Notes under the pieces: model-generated
What the model was told of the DNA's origin: nothing
The model's input: the letters and a program-made list of their open reading frames with translations, nothing else
Databases searched by the model: none
Assembly: GCA_030605835.1 (NCBI GenBank)
Contig: JAUWHO010000025.1
Span: 1-64,000, forward strand
From: Candidatus Zixiibacteriota bacterium
Lineage (GTDB): Bacteria > Zixibacteria > MSB-5A5 > DG-27
Direction: 5' to 3'
DNA length: 64,000 nucleotides
Shown: positions 24,083-32,976 of the stretch, piece after piece
Position numbering within the stretch: the stretch's first letter is position 1
Layout of the letters: each line of letters begins with the position of its first letter
Position numbers and translations under genes: made by a program

Positions 24083-24538
24083 TTAACCGTCCTTCCTCGC
24101 CCAATCGTAAGGGATCTCAACGGTGTGGGGATCCAATCGGTATTCGTCTGGCTTTTCGCAGTTATAGACCTCCGTGGGAATATTTATGACCATGGCCTCC
24201 TGCTCGGAGATGCACTTGAAACCGTGATAGACATAGGGTGGAATTTGCAGGAGTTTCTGATTGTGCTCTCCCAGAAAGAATTCGTTCACCTGTCCGTGTG
24301 TGGGGGAATCCTCCCGGGAATCATAAAGCACAACCTTCATCATCCCTTTGATCACCACGAAGTTGTCAGTCTGAATCTTGTGGTAGTGCCAGGCTTTCGT
24401 CACCCCGGGATAGGCGGTGGTGAGATAGGCCTGCCCGAATTTTGTGAACAACCCATCGTCGGAGCGCAGAATCTCCATCAGGCGTCCGCGCTCATCGGGA
24501 ATGACCTTTAAATCCTTTATCTTAACACCATGAATCAT
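24083..24538 (-). CDS. dTDP-sugar epimerase-like cupin (RmlC-related)
   Basis: 151 residues, a compact RmlC-like cupin: IPDERGRLMEILRSDD, KAWHYHKIQTDNFVVIKG, VVLYDSREDSPTHGQV and IPPYVYHGFKCISEQEA. RmlC itself is about 180 residues. This shorter form fits dTDP-4-dehydrorhamnose 3,5-epimerase-related proteins, including FdtA-like isomerases and WxcM-type cupins. The position at the head of an rfbB-rfbD operon favours epimerisation of the dTDP-keto sugar, but the exact product is uncertain. A promoter (24603-24631) precedes it. Confidence 0.85.
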   Translation of the reverse strand: MIHGVKIKDLKVIPDERGRLMEILRSDDGLFTKFGQAYLTTAYPGVTKAWHYHKIQTDNFVVIKGMMKVVLYDSREDSPTHGQVNEFFLGEHNQKLLQIPPYVYHGFKCISEQEAMVINIPTEVYNCEKPDEYRLDPHTVEIPYDWARKDG

Positions 24539-24602
24539 CAGATGACCTTTCTTCGAGGTTGGTTGCCACTACTCTTTAGAACCGGCTCAGCACGATGCCG
24601 TA

Positions 24603-24631
24603 AATAAATCCAGCCGGTATAGGTTTGTCAA
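24603..24631 (-). promoter_or_regulatory. Promoter of dTDP-sugar operon
   Basis: Minus-strand TTGACA (24626-24631), 17-bp spacer, TTTATT (24603-24608); about 65 bp before the cupin gene start. Confidence 0.55.
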
Positions 24632-24673
24632 TAATCTAGTAGGTTTATCGGTCGGAGAGAGGGGATTCTGTTG

Positions 24674-26521
24674 CTATTTCAGGAAGAGCATCTTCTTCGA
24701 AGTCGAATTGCCATCCACATTGATGGTATAGATGTAGACTCCGGAGGAAACACTCTTGCCCTCCTTAGTTTTACCATCCCAAATCACTTCATGGATGCCT
24801 GCGGTCTGACAATCATCGACGAGTCTGCTTACAACTTGTCCCTGAAGGTTATAGACTTCAAGGATGACTTTGGAGGGAAGGGGATTTACAAGCTGGTAAG
24901 TTATCCTCGTGGTCGCATTAAATGGATTCGGGTAGTTCTGGGAAAGCTCAAGCTCGTTCGGTAGAACCTCTGCTGTGGTCTCGGAGACCGGAGTATAGCC
25001 CAGCCAGAAAGCACCAATGTCGTTTCTGGAGCCATCAGGGTCATTGTATTGGGGATCGGGGTCACCGGCGTCAATACAGGGAGATTCCTCCGTCAGACGG
25101 AAATCGCCCCTTTCAGGGTCGACAAAGAGCGGATCTTCGTGAATGTCGAACTCCCCGGGCTCTAAGCCCTGATAATTGCCACCAGCATTGTTCCAGACAT
25201 CGTTGTAATAAAGCTCCGGAGTATAAGCTCCCTCCGAGATGATTCCCGGACCGTCCACAGTGCTAGCGATGATGTTGTTCCTTATCTGAAGGTCAAGGCT
25301 ATCCGCCAGTGAAGTCTTGATTCCATAACTGTAAGTTGAGTAGATCGTGTTATTCTCAATCCTGGGGCCGCAGTTCTGGCAGCAGATTCCGAGGGAATCA
25401 CCATACACCACGTTACACGTGACCAAGAACGAATCTGTTGGCACCGGACATCTCAAAAAGAGAGCCTCACCATGGTTTCTTTCGAACCTGTTCCAAGTCA
25501 CTTCAACTTCCGTGGGGCAGCCTCCTACTAGCATCCCAGCTGCCAGAAGCGTGAAGGGAAAGCCGGCGAAAATTGTATAGTTTCTGGTCACTTCGTTGTG
25601 GTTGATTGAGACCGCACCACCGGCCTGGATGTAGGCTCCCGCGCCAGCCACTTCCCCCGGCCAGTATCCGTCTTTCCAGCAGGCATTGGAGTCTAAGACA
25701 TTGCACTCAAATACGAGGTCTCCCGAAGAGCTTGCGAACGCTCCTCCTCCCACAGCCTCAGTGCCGCCAGCGACGCTGTTTCCATCGAAGCTGTTTCCGC
25801 GTATAATCAGCTTCTGGCCTTGGGCGAAAATCCCCCCACCACCTGCCCAGCCTTGCAGGGACATGAAGCTGTGCCCATATGCGCAGTTGTGCTTTATTTC
25901 GTTGTCCTCTATCACCACTGAGTCCCCTTCGAAGTATATCCCTCCTCCATAGCCAAAGAAGTACGCAAAACAGTCGTTGAACCTGATCTTGTTTCCGACT
26001 ATCTCAGGGGAAGAGCTACCCAACACAGCAATTCCTCCCCCGTAGCCACCACAGCCCATCTCCCAATGAGTTGAGTTACCGATAATTATGTTGTTCGTTA
26101 TTCGAGGCGACGAGTTCTCACAGAGTATTCCTGCCCCGTACCAGTCCCAGACTTCTCTCAGCGTGCCCTGTCCGTTGGTTACAGTGAAACCATTCAGAAC
26201 AGCATCGGACGACTCCCCGGACACAAAGCAGACGACGCTGGCTGTGTCCATGGCATTGAGGTAAGAGCCATCAATCACGGTGTTTTCAATGGTGCGTCGG
26301 TCACGGTCGAAGATGAAGTTGCTGGTCACCAGGATGTTCTTGCCCCTGAAGTTGATACCTTCGAAGTAGGTGCCCAGGTCAACCCAGACGGTGTCGCCGT
26401 TCACGGCGGCGTCTATCCCCTCCTGGATTTTAAAATAGTCGTATGGAATGCGGATTATCGTTGCAAAGAGCAGTTGCGGAAGGACAAGCAAAACGAGAAG
26501 TGCGGAAATCTTTTCTTTCAT
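24674..26521 (-). CDS. Secreted beta-helix protein with T9SS sorting tag
   Basis: 615 residues. Signal peptide (KISALLVLLVLPQLLFA), then a right-handed parallel beta-helix (about 30-500) recognisable by repeated N-x-I/F-x-x-N coils: ITNNIIIGNSTHWEMG, GNKIRFNDC, IEDNEIKHNC, IRGNSFDGNSVAGG, INHNEVTRNYTI. PCIDAGDPDPQYNDPDGSRND is the usual end of such helices. The C-terminal domain (about 525-615) has SQNYPNPFNATTRITYQL, VYNLQGQVVSRLVD and SSGVYIYTIN, a type A sorting tag. Such proteins often bind or cleave polysaccharide; no pectate-lyase catalytic set is obvious. An extended -10 TGC-TATATT lies upstream at 26588-26596. Confidence 0.86.
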   Translation of the reverse strand: MKEKISALLVLLVLPQLLFATIIRIPYDYFKIQEGIDAAVNGDTVWVDLGTYFEGINFRGKNILVTSNFIFDRDRRTIENTVIDGSYLNAMDTASVVCFVSGESSDAVLNGFTVTNGQGTLREVWDWYGAGILCENSSPRITNNIIIGNSTHWEMGCGGYGGGIAVLGSSSPEIVGNKIRFNDCFAYFFGYGGGIYFEGDSVVIEDNEIKHNCAYGHSFMSLQGWAGGGGIFAQGQKLIIRGNSFDGNSVAGGTEAVGGGAFASSSGDLVFECNVLDSNACWKDGYWPGEVAGAGAYIQAGGAVSINHNEVTRNYTIFAGFPFTLLAAGMLVGGCPTEVEVTWNRFERNHGEALFLRCPVPTDSFLVTCNVVYGDSLGICCQNCGPRIENNTIYSTYSYGIKTSLADSLDLQIRNNIIASTVDGPGIISEGAYTPELYYNDVWNNAGGNYQGLEPGEFDIHEDPLFVDPERGDFRLTEESPCIDAGDPDPQYNDPDGSRNDIGAFWLGYTPVSETTAEVLPNELELSQNYPNPFNATTRITYQLVNPLPSKVILEVYNLQGQVVSRLVDDCQTAGIHEVIWDGKTKEGKSVSSGVYIYTINVDGNSTSKKMLFLK

Positions 26522-26836
26522 TGTTATCCCCCATTTCTATCTCATATGGAAAGTCACAACTCCCTGTCTTTTAGACTCTCACAGTATAATATAGCACAGA
26601 AAATGAAAAACACCACAAGAAAAATAACGGCTAACCAGAGGAAAAGGAACCGTCGAATTTGGGTTCCAAGCGCTGGTCAAGCCGAGAAAATCAAACGTTG
26701 ACAGAACGATGAACTACCTATATATTTAATTAAAGTGGGTGGAGCCTCTTTTTATTTGGGTTACTGAAGTCTTACGATAGTATAAACCGCTTGTGCTGAA
26801 AATCGAACACCTTGATAGAACTTAAAAAGCTATAAC
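26522..26836. other. Divergent intergenic region
   Basis: No gene. It contains the likely extended -10 promoter of the beta-helix gene (minus, 26588-26596) and the promoter at 26698-26726 for the phosphodiesterase gene. Low-complexity A-rich sequence lies between. Confidence 0.6.
26698..26726 (+). promoter_or_regulatory. Sigma-70 promoter of membrane phosphodiesterase gene
   Basis: TTGACA (26698-26703), 17-bp spacer, TATATT (26721-26726). It predicts a leader of about 100 nt. Confidence 0.7.
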
Positions 26837-28906
26837 ATGACGATTGTCAAAAGGTCTTTTTTGTGGGGAGAAAGCTTCCTCGTTTTCGCCCTCTTGCTCC
26901 TGTTTGTGCTGAGCTATAACAATCCATTTTTTATCGATTCTGCTCTTTCCCTTATTTTCTATTCTGTCCTCTTGCCGTTTGTTCTGGGAGGCATATTCGG
27001 TCTCGTATCCTACCCCGCCGCGAGGCTGATATCAAGTGATAGGGCTGCTCGCAAAAGCGAGCGAGCAGGGATGTGGTCCGTGAGCGGTTTCCTTTTCTGC
27101 ATCTTTCTGCTGTATCTGTTCCTCCTTTTCATTTGGAGCGGTGGGCTCTTCTTGAAGCTTATTGCCCTAATTGTGGGAGCGGTCTTTTTGTGGTTACTCA
27201 GCCGCTTGTTCCGTCCCCTGGTCAGGACTCTCTGCAGAAGCTCAATTGCTCGCTTAGTCAGACCCATTGTATATGCAGTCTTGATCTTGCTTCTGGTGGT
27301 GGGAACTGTCGGTCGCCGAGCTTTCTTTGACCACCAGCGCTTGAGCTCCGCCGGCGATGAACCGAAGTTGCTTCTTGTCGGCTTCGATGGCGCCACCTGG
27401 AAACTGATTAAGCCTATGATGCAGAGGGGAGAACTACCCCACTACAAATCTCTGGTCGAAACCGGGTCTTACGCCAACCTGGAATCTTCCGACCCGATGC
27501 TCTCTCCCCAAATATGGGCCAGCATCGCCTCCGGGAAGCTGCCAGAGAAGCACGGGGTCCTGGATTTTCTTGCGACCACTGAAGATCTCTTGGTGAAACG
27601 GATTTGGGACATTCTCGATGAGAGAGGTCATACCATAGGAATTTTCGGATACTTCACCACCTCACCTCCCTACCCGGTCAATGGCTTTATGATTCCTAGC
27701 CACCAGGCCCTCGGCTCGGAAACCTATCCGGAAAAGTATTCTTTTTACAGAAAGCTTCACTTAGACCTGGCGGGCCTCCGCGGTCAGCAATCCGGGGTGC
27801 GGCTTGTTCCTCTGGAAGAAAGAATCTCGATACGAGAATCCATCCCTTACTTCATCCAGGCCATACGTTATGGGGTGAGGCTGTCCACCCTGGATTATAT
27901 GTCCCGCGTCCTCCTCAGCCAGATGGGCACCAAGGACAAACTCACCAGGTACAGAAACACGGGGCGGATCAAACTCGCCAAACTTAGAATATCATCTGAT
28001 ATCTTCGCCTACCTTACCGCCCGGGAGATGCCTGACCTGGCGATCTACTACAACAAAACACCGGACAACATCTCTCACCCCTATTGGAAGTTTCTGGAGC
28101 CAATGAAGTTTCCGGGTGTGAGTGAGAAGGCGGTGGAACGGCTACGCGATATGATTCCGGAAAGCTACCGGGAGACCGACCTCGCCCTGGGTAAGTTGCT
28201 GCGCAATCGTACCAAGAATCAAACCGTGCTCATCTGTTCAGACCATGGCTTCAAAGCCGCCGACAGCAAGGTCTATTCCCTGAAGGGTTACACTCTCATG
28301 AAGGCGATGGACCTCCAAGTTGGCGCCAGGATCTGGTCGGTGATGGACGACAGCTACTTGGTGGTGGACGACCAGGAACTGATAGAGTCGATCGTGAAGC
28401 GCTTAAAGGAACTCACCTTCGGGAAGGAGGGGCTACCGTTTCTGGAGGTTGAGCCGATGCCCCGGCGTCCCGGCTATTATCAGCTGAAGGTCAATCCCTT
28501 ACTGAGATACTCTCCAGGTGACAGGCAACTTCGCTGTGGTGAGCAGTCCTTTCCTCTCTCCGATTTCCTTCAGAGGACCAGTCAAATTATCTCCGGGGTG
28601 CATGCCCGAGATGGTGTTTTCCTAATCAACGGGGCAGAGATTAAACAGAATCACGAGATCTCCGAAGCATCGGTTCTGGATATGACCCCGACAATGTTGG
28701 CCCTCTACCGCTATCCCATCGCCAGGGATTTCGACGGGACCGTTCTAAAAGATGTATTTCAGGATGAGTTCTTCGCTCAAGCAGAGCTTCAGTTCATCGA
28801 CTCCTACGAAGAGGAAAGCACCGCCACTGTTAAGAAGAAACGGAGAATAAAGGAGCTCAGCGAGGACATGATTCAGCAATTGAAAGCGTTGGGGTACCTA
28901 CGATAG
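26837..28906 (+). CDS. Membrane-anchored alkaline-phosphatase-superfamily phosphodiesterase
   Basis: 689 residues. Five hydrophobic helices (about 8-158) anchor the protein. A type I phosphodiesterase/nucleotide pyrophosphatase domain then starts at LLLVGFDGATWKLIKPMM (metal Asp184). The probable nucleophile is Ser223 in PMLSPQIWASIASGKLPEKHG, and the second metal site is VLICSDHGFK (Asp-His). A C-terminal basic stretch KKKRRIKELSEDMIQQLKALGYL is common in this subgroup, which often sits beside glycan or phospholipid-headgroup genes. The convergent GT4 gene overlaps its 3' end by 9 bp. No clear Shine-Dalgarno precedes the ATG. Substrate unknown. Confidence 0.88.
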   Translation: MTIVKRSFLWGESFLVFALLLLFVLSYNNPFFIDSALSLIFYSVLLPFVLGGIFGLVSYPAARLISSDRAARKSERAGMWSVSGFLFCIFLLYLFLLFIWSGGLFLKLIALIVGAVFLWLLSRLFRPLVRTLCRSSIARLVRPIVYAVLILLLVVGTVGRRAFFDHQRLSSAGDEPKLLLVGFDGATWKLIKPMMQRGELPHYKSLVETGSYANLESSDPMLSPQIWASIASGKLPEKHGVLDFLATTEDLLVKRIWDILDERGHTIGIFGYFTTSPPYPVNGFMIPSHQALGSETYPEKYSFYRKLHLDLAGLRGQQSGVRLVPLEERISIRESIPYFIQAIRYGVRLSTLDYMSRVLLSQMGTKDKLTRYRNTGRIKLAKLRISSDIFAYLTAREMPDLAIYYNKTPDNISHPYWKFLEPMKFPGVSEKAVERLRDMIPESYRETDLALGKLLRNRTKNQTVLICSDHGFKAADSKVYSLKGYTLMKAMDLQVGARIWSVMDDSYLVVDDQELIESIVKRLKELTFGKEGLPFLEVEPMPRRPGYYQLKVNPLLRYSPGDRQLRCGEQSFPLSDFLQRTSQIISGVHARDGVFLINGAEIKQNHEISEASVLDMTPTMLALYRYPIARDFDGTVLKDVFQDEFFAQAELQFIDSYEEESTATVKKKRRIKELSEDMIQQLKALGYLR

Positions 28907-30058
28907 AAGAATTTGCCGGTATATGGATTCCACCTCAGTTATGATTTTCGTCCAAGAGTAATTCTGGACCTCCATCAGCGCATTCTTGCTCAGTCTGGCT
29001 CTGAGCTCCCTATCTTCCAGAAGCATTATCATTCCCCGAGCGTAATCCTCTAAATCTCCGTCGCGGGCAACGTAGCCGTTGTGCAGATGTTTTACCGCCG
29101 TTGCGCTGGATTTGAAGGTAACCACCGGCAGTCCCACAGCGATATAGTTGAGCACCTTAATGGGGAAGCCGCCTCGAAGGGATCGGGCAGACAGAGCTAT
29201 GTGGCCTGTCACAAGCGTCGCCAGCGTCCGCTCGAAAGAGCTGGCGTTCACGAATTCGACTTTGTCGCCAATCGCCAGCCCCTCCGCCAACTTCTTCAAC
29301 ACGGTGAAATCGCCTGCTGAGATTATCAGAAGCTTCGCCTCCGGAAGTTCTGCAATCACCTTCTTAAACGCCTCAAGAACCAAGGGGAGATTCTGATAGG
29401 AGTCGAGGTTACCGGCGTAGATGACTCTTGGGTCTGGAGATCTTTCGGGCACTTCGGGAATCTCAAAATCCTCAAGGAAGATTCCGGGAGGGACGACCTT
29501 TACCCTCTCGGAGGGAATTCCAAACCTCTGAAGTATCGCCCTCTCTTCCTCGGTGAAGACAAGATTACAGGCCACCACGCGAGGGGCATATCGGTCGAAG
29601 AGAAGACCGAAGCGCCGTGCAAGACCTCTGAGAAGGCTGTTCGTGAAGTAGGTGGGCAGTTCCTCCGAGAGAAGGCCGTGGCTGTGATAAACCACCGGAA
29701 GTCTGGAGACCTTCCCAACGATGGTGGCTATAACAGTAGCTTCGTAATTGTGAGCCGAGATTAACTGCACCCCGTGAAGCCTGCAGACTCTCCACAGTTT
29801 GAAAAGCAGGAGGAGGTCAAACAGGAGTCTCATCAAAGTTGGTCCAGAGTAGAATCTCCGATACCAGGGGAAATCTCTGACACGGTGAATGCGGAACTCA
29901 GCGCTGTAGGGGAACTGCCCGTAGCCGTAAGTTACCAGGTGAACCTCATGACCTTTTTCACTCAAGCTTTCACAGAACTGGCGTACCAGCACCTGCGAAC
30001 CCTGAAGTGTGGGAAAGGGGAAAGCTGAGACTACCGCGATTTTGAGTTTTGCTTCCAC
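28898..30058 (-). CDS. Group 1 glycosyltransferase (GT4)
   Basis: 386 residues, GT-B fold. The N-terminal domain reads KIAVVSAFPFPTLQGSQVLV, FCESLSEKGHEVHLVTYG and LISAHNYEATVIA. The C-terminal domain reads VVPPGIFLEDFEIPE, RVIYAGNLDSYQNLPLVLEAF and GGFPIKVLNYIAVGLPVVTF; the usual ExxxxE is altered to this KVLNY form. It transfers an activated sugar to an unknown acceptor. The in-frame start is a GTG without a Shine-Dalgarno; a strong one (AAAGGAGGT) upstream leads a different frame (30031-30078). Either translation is coupled to that mini-ORF or an indel near 30065 hides the true start. Confidence 0.9.
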   Translation of the reverse strand: MEAKLKIAVVSAFPFPTLQGSQVLVRQFCESLSEKGHEVHLVTYGYGQFPYSAEFRIHRVRDFPWYRRFYSGPTLMRLLFDLLLLFKLWRVCRLHGVQLISAHNYEATVIATIVGKVSRLPVVYHSHGLLSEELPTYFTNSLLRGLARRFGLLFDRYAPRVVACNLVFTEEERAILQRFGIPSERVKVVPPGIFLEDFEIPEVPERSPDPRVIYAGNLDSYQNLPLVLEAFKKVIAELPEAKLLIISAGDFTVLKKLAEGLAIGDKVEFVNASSFERTLATLVTGHIALSARSLRGGFPIKVLNYIAVGLPVVTFKSSATAVKHLHNGYVARDGDLEDYARGMIMLLEDRELRARLSKNALMEVQNYSWTKIITEVESIYRQILLS

Positions 30059-30078
30059 ATTCGGGTTCTGAGAACCAT
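30031..30078 (-). CDS. 15-codon mini-ORF overlapping the GT4 start
   Basis: AAAGGAGGT, three bases of spacer and ATG begin a 15-codon frame (MVLRTRMWKQNSKSR) that ends inside the GT4 gene, 25 nt past its GTG. It may be a coupling or attenuating leader, or the displaced start of the GT4 gene after a frameshift. No similarity recognised. Confidence 0.35.
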   Translation of the reverse strand: MVLRTRMWKQNSKSR

Positions 30079-30141
30079 TGACCTCCTTTTCAATCTAAAT
30101 TCGATAATTGTGAAACTCAACACAAAAGATGCTGGTTGGTG

Positions 30142-30175
30142 GTAAAAATAGGGGCAGGAGTTCAACTCCTGCCCC
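30142..30175 (-). terminator. Intrinsic terminator after the PDZ gene
   Basis: Perfect 12-bp stem GGGGCAGGAGTT / AACTCCTGCCCC with a 1-nt centre; on the minus strand TATTTTTAC follows directly. It ends the PDZ-protein transcript. Confidence 0.85.
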
Positions 30176-30205
30176 GGCTGGAGAACGAGAATCTGACAGT
30201 GAACG

Positions 30206-31162
30206 TTAGATACCTTTCTCTTTCAATTCTTTGAGCTCCTCCTTTAACTCCTTGAGCTCCTCCTTCAGCTTTTCCATGTCCTCTTTGAACCTCTCCTTGT
30301 CGATTTCGATGCGGATGCCGGCGCTCGATCCTCGCCTGGGAGAATCGAGGATCTTGAGATGTTTCAGCCCCTTGAGAGAACCGAAAGTCGACTCCCGTTC
30401 GGCAACTTCGAGGGTGAAGGTCTTTTTCTTCTTGTTGCGGAGCACGTCGAGTTTGACCCTGTCTCCCTCCTCCTTGTCCGTTACTACTTTAACGACGTCT
30501 CCGGGGTCTTCGACCTCCTCGCCGTCAATCTTGACGATGACGTCGCCGGCTTTCAACCCGGCCTTCTCGGCGGGGCTATCCTCCATGACCTCGGTAATCA
30601 GGGCTCCATCTCCATCCTTGGCTCCGAAGTAGTCGCCCAACTGTTCGGTGAGTCCCTCCAGCACCACGCCGAGGTAGCCTCTTTTCCCCCCAAAGGAGAA
30701 GCTGTGATACCCGGGGGTGAAATCCCAGTCTTCACCGTAAAAGTAAGAATAACTCCTAGGCAGTTTCCCGATGATAACCTTCGGCTTCTTTTTCTTCCCA
30801 TCCCTGATAATCTCAAGCCTTACCTCTTCTCCAGGTTTAGTTTCTCGCACCCAGGTGGTCAGATCGCCAGTATCTTTAACCTTCTTTCCCTTGTACTTTA
30901 TGATGACATCCTTCTTTTTGATGCCAGCTTCTTCGGCAGGGCTGTCCTCAACCACTTCGTTGACCAACACCCCCTCAGTGGACTTCAAATCCAGAGCCTC
31001 TTTCAAATCTTCATCCACGTCCTGTATAGAGACGCCCAGCCATCCCTTTTTAGCGGTGTCCTTCTTCGCCTCAGCTGGAAGGTTAAGAACTAACAGGGTC
31101 AAGAACACAACTACCCCCAGCAGAACCAGAGTCCGCCCTTTCTTAGGTAGCCAACTCATCAT
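30206..31162 (-). CDS. Secreted double-PDZ protein without protease domain
   Basis: 318 residues. A hydrophobic N-terminal signal or anchor (TLVLLGVVVFLTLLVLNLPAEA) precedes PDZ1 (about 40-130, GWLGVSIQDVDEDL, EDSPAEEAGIKKKDVII) and PDZ2 (about 160-255, GYLGVVLEGLTEQL, EDSPAEKAGLKAGDVIV). A coiled coil of repeated KELKEE units ends the chain (about 290-318). No trypsin-like catalytic triad is present, unlike DegP/HtrA. It may act as a periplasmic scaffold or adaptor. GAGGAGAGG precedes two tandem ATGs. It ends at a strong terminator and is divergent from the NTPase gene. Confidence 0.88.
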   Translation of the reverse strand: MMSWLPKKGRTLVLLGVVVFLTLLVLNLPAEAKKDTAKKGWLGVSIQDVDEDLKEALDLKSTEGVLVNEVVEDSPAEEAGIKKKDVIIKYKGKKVKDTGDLTTWVRETKPGEEVRLEIIRDGKKKKPKVIIGKLPRSYSYFYGEDWDFTPGYHSFSFGGKRGYLGVVLEGLTEQLGDYFGAKDGDGALITEVMEDSPAEKAGLKAGDVIVKIDGEEVEDPGDVVKVVTDKEEGDRVKLDVLRNKKKKTFTLEVAERESTFGSLKGLKHLKILDSPRRGSSAGIRIEIDKERFKEDMEKLKEELKELKEELKELKEKGI

Positions 31163-31295
31163 CCTCTCCTCTTTTTGTAGTTCAATCTCTCTGTCTTCTC
31201 AATTCTTTTCTATGTGTATCGATTGGAAAAGTTCCACTTCGAGTAAGAGAATTCCCTTGAAGTCTGTCAACTGGTCAAATATCTTCCGGAGAGTG

Positions 31296-31850
31296 ATGGC
31301 TAAGAGGTCAATTGTCAACATTCTAATAACTGGCGTTCCCGGGGTGGGAAAAACAACCCTGTTGAAGAGGGTTGTTGAGAAGTTGAACTGTCCAGCATTC
31401 GGTTTCTACACCTCGGAGCTGAGAGAAGCCGGCAATCGGGTGGGCTTTTCTGTTGAAAGCCTCTCCGGAGAGAAGGGGATTTTATCTCACAAGGATATTA
31501 AGTCACCGTATCGAGTCGGCAAGTACGGGGTTGATCTGAGAAGTTTCGAGAGCATCGGAGTGAGCGAACTCGAGAAAGGGCTGGCGGCTGACAGCTTGAT
31601 CGTCATCGATGAGATCGGCAAGATGGAGCTCTTCAGCGAGAAATTCAAAGAGGTTCTCTTGAAGGCGATGGAGGTCCCCAATCCGCTCTTGGCAACCATT
31701 CTCTATAAGAGCCATCCTTTCTGTGATAGATTGAAAAAGAGGACGGACACCGAATTGATCAAGATAGATCCAAGGAACCGGGAGGAGCTTGTCGATATTT
31801 TGGTTAAGAGGTTCGCTAGTCTGGTTGGCGCTGGGTTGAATGCCGGGTAA
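31296..31850 (+). CDS. THEP1-type nucleoside-triphosphatase
   Basis: 184 residues from the ATG at 31296 with GGAG four bases upstream. The open frame continues far upstream, but that part is only the antisense of the PDZ gene. Walker A is ITGVPGVGKTTL; FGFYTSELREAGNRVGF is the family's second motif; Walker B is LIVIDEIGKMELFS, which is diagnostic. THEP1/NTPCR proteins hydrolyse NTPs slowly in vitro and their cellular role is unclear. It lies upstream of nadA, but that gene has its own promoter. Confidence 0.9.
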   Translation: MAKRSIVNILITGVPGVGKTTLLKRVVEKLNCPAFGFYTSELREAGNRVGFSVESLSGEKGILSHKDIKSPYRVGKYGVDLRSFESIGVSELEKGLAADSLIVIDEIGKMELFSEKFKEVLLKAMEVPNPLLATILYKSHPFCDRLKKRTDTELIKIDPRNREELVDILVKRFASLVGAGLNAG

Positions 31851-31893
31851 CGAAGAGCGAAGTCAGGAACTGTCTGCCAATTGCCGACTGTTA

Positions 31894-31921
31894 TTGACAC
31901 CGTGAGAGAATTGGGTATATT
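31894..31921 (+). promoter_or_regulatory. Sigma-70 promoter of nadA operon
   Basis: TTGACA (31894-31899), 16-bp spacer, TATATT (31916-31921); leader of about 85 nt before nadA. Confidence 0.7.
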
Positions 31922-32011
31922 TATTTGTGTGACGGAACTTGAAACCCATTTTGCAGTTAGCGGATTAGAGAAGCGTTGACTTGTACATCGGTAGAAGAGA
32001 CAACGTGACAC

Positions 32012-32959
32012 ATGAGTAGAGAGAGCAATCTGGTAAAGCAAGTAAAGGGCCTTAAGGAAGACAGGAAGGCAGTAATCCTGGCCCACAATTATCAGCTTCC
32101 TGAGGTCCAGGATATTGCGGATTTCGTGGGTGACTCTCTCGGTTTGGCACGAAGAGCCGCGGAGCTGCAACCCGATGTCATACTCTTCTGCGGAGTCCAT
32201 TTCATGGCTGAAACCGCCGCTATCCTCTGTCCTAATAGCACCGTGCTGATGCCGGATTCGAACGCTGGTTGCCCCATGGCTAACATGATTAATGTTCGCC
32301 AACTGAAAAACCTGAAAGCGAAACATCATCAGGCGGTTGTGGTCTGCTATGTGAATTCCTCGGCGGCAGTGAAAGCGGAATCCGATTACTGTTGCACCTC
32401 TTCAAACGCTTCCAGTGTCATGGAGGCGATTCCCGAAGATAGACAGATAGTCTTTGTTCCGGATAAATACCTGGGGAGCTGGGCCGCCCGACAGACTTCC
32501 CGAAAGGTGATCCTCTGGGAAGGTTATTGCCCCACCCACGTACGTATACTGCCGGAACACATTCTGGCTCAAAAGAAGAAGCATCCCAAGGCACTGGTTC
32601 TGGCCCACCCAGAGTGTCTGACCGAAGTCTCTGAAATGGCGGATGTAGTCACCTCCACCTCCGGGATGGTGAGATTCTGTCGGGAATCGCCGGCTGCGGA
32701 GTTCATCATCGCCACCGAGATCGGCATCTTGCATCAGTTGAAGACCAACAGCCCGAAAAAACAGTTCTACCCCGCGACCGAGTTGGCAGATTGCCCCAAT
32801 ATGAAGCTCAACAATCTGGAAAAGATGTTGTGGGCGCTGGAGGATATGTCACCCCAGGTGACAGTTCCCGGAGAGATTGCAGAACGGGCAAAGCTGGCCA
32901 TCGATCAGATGGTCTCCATTGGCTGGAAGCGTGAGCCCGCCATGAAGAATTCGAGCTAA
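32012..32959 (+). CDS. nadA: Quinolinate synthase
   Basis: 315 residues, full length. NadA condenses iminoaspartate with dihydroxyacetone phosphate to quinolinate for NAD synthesis. The three cysteines that hold its oxygen-sensitive [4Fe-4S] cluster are Cys87 (SNAGCPMA), Cys173 (WEGYCPTHV) and Cys261 (LADCPNMKLNNLEK). Substrate-binding AHNYQLPEVQDIADFVGDS and GVHFMAETAA are present. Neither nadB nor nadC adjoins; instead a U-type iron-sulfur scaffold gene follows after 17 bp, suggesting dedicated cluster supply. nadD, which acts later in the pathway, is elsewhere in the window at 49743. Confidence 0.97.
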   Translation: MSRESNLVKQVKGLKEDRKAVILAHNYQLPEVQDIADFVGDSLGLARRAAELQPDVILFCGVHFMAETAAILCPNSTVLMPDSNAGCPMANMINVRQLKNLKAKHHQAVVVCYVNSSAAVKAESDYCCTSSNASSVMEAIPEDRQIVFVPDKYLGSWAARQTSRKVILWEGYCPTHVRILPEHILAQKKKHPKALVLAHPECLTEVSEMADVVTSTSGMVRFCRESPAAEFIIATEIGILHQLKTNSPKKQFYPATELADCPNMKLNNLEKMLWALEDMSPQVTVPGEIAERAKLAIDQMVSIGWKREPAMKNSS

Positions 32960-32976
32960 CTAAAAACCGAGGCGAT

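Noticed and set aside
30151-30175. Hairpin as another member of the NGAN-loop family
   Set aside because: It has a 1-nt loop and a T tract on the minus strand, so it is an ordinary intrinsic terminator.
30771-31295. Long open frame running into the THEP1-like gene from upstream
   Set aside because: It is antisense to the PDZ gene and low in protein-like character; the ATG at 31296 has a Shine-Dalgarno and starts exactly at the family's N-terminus.
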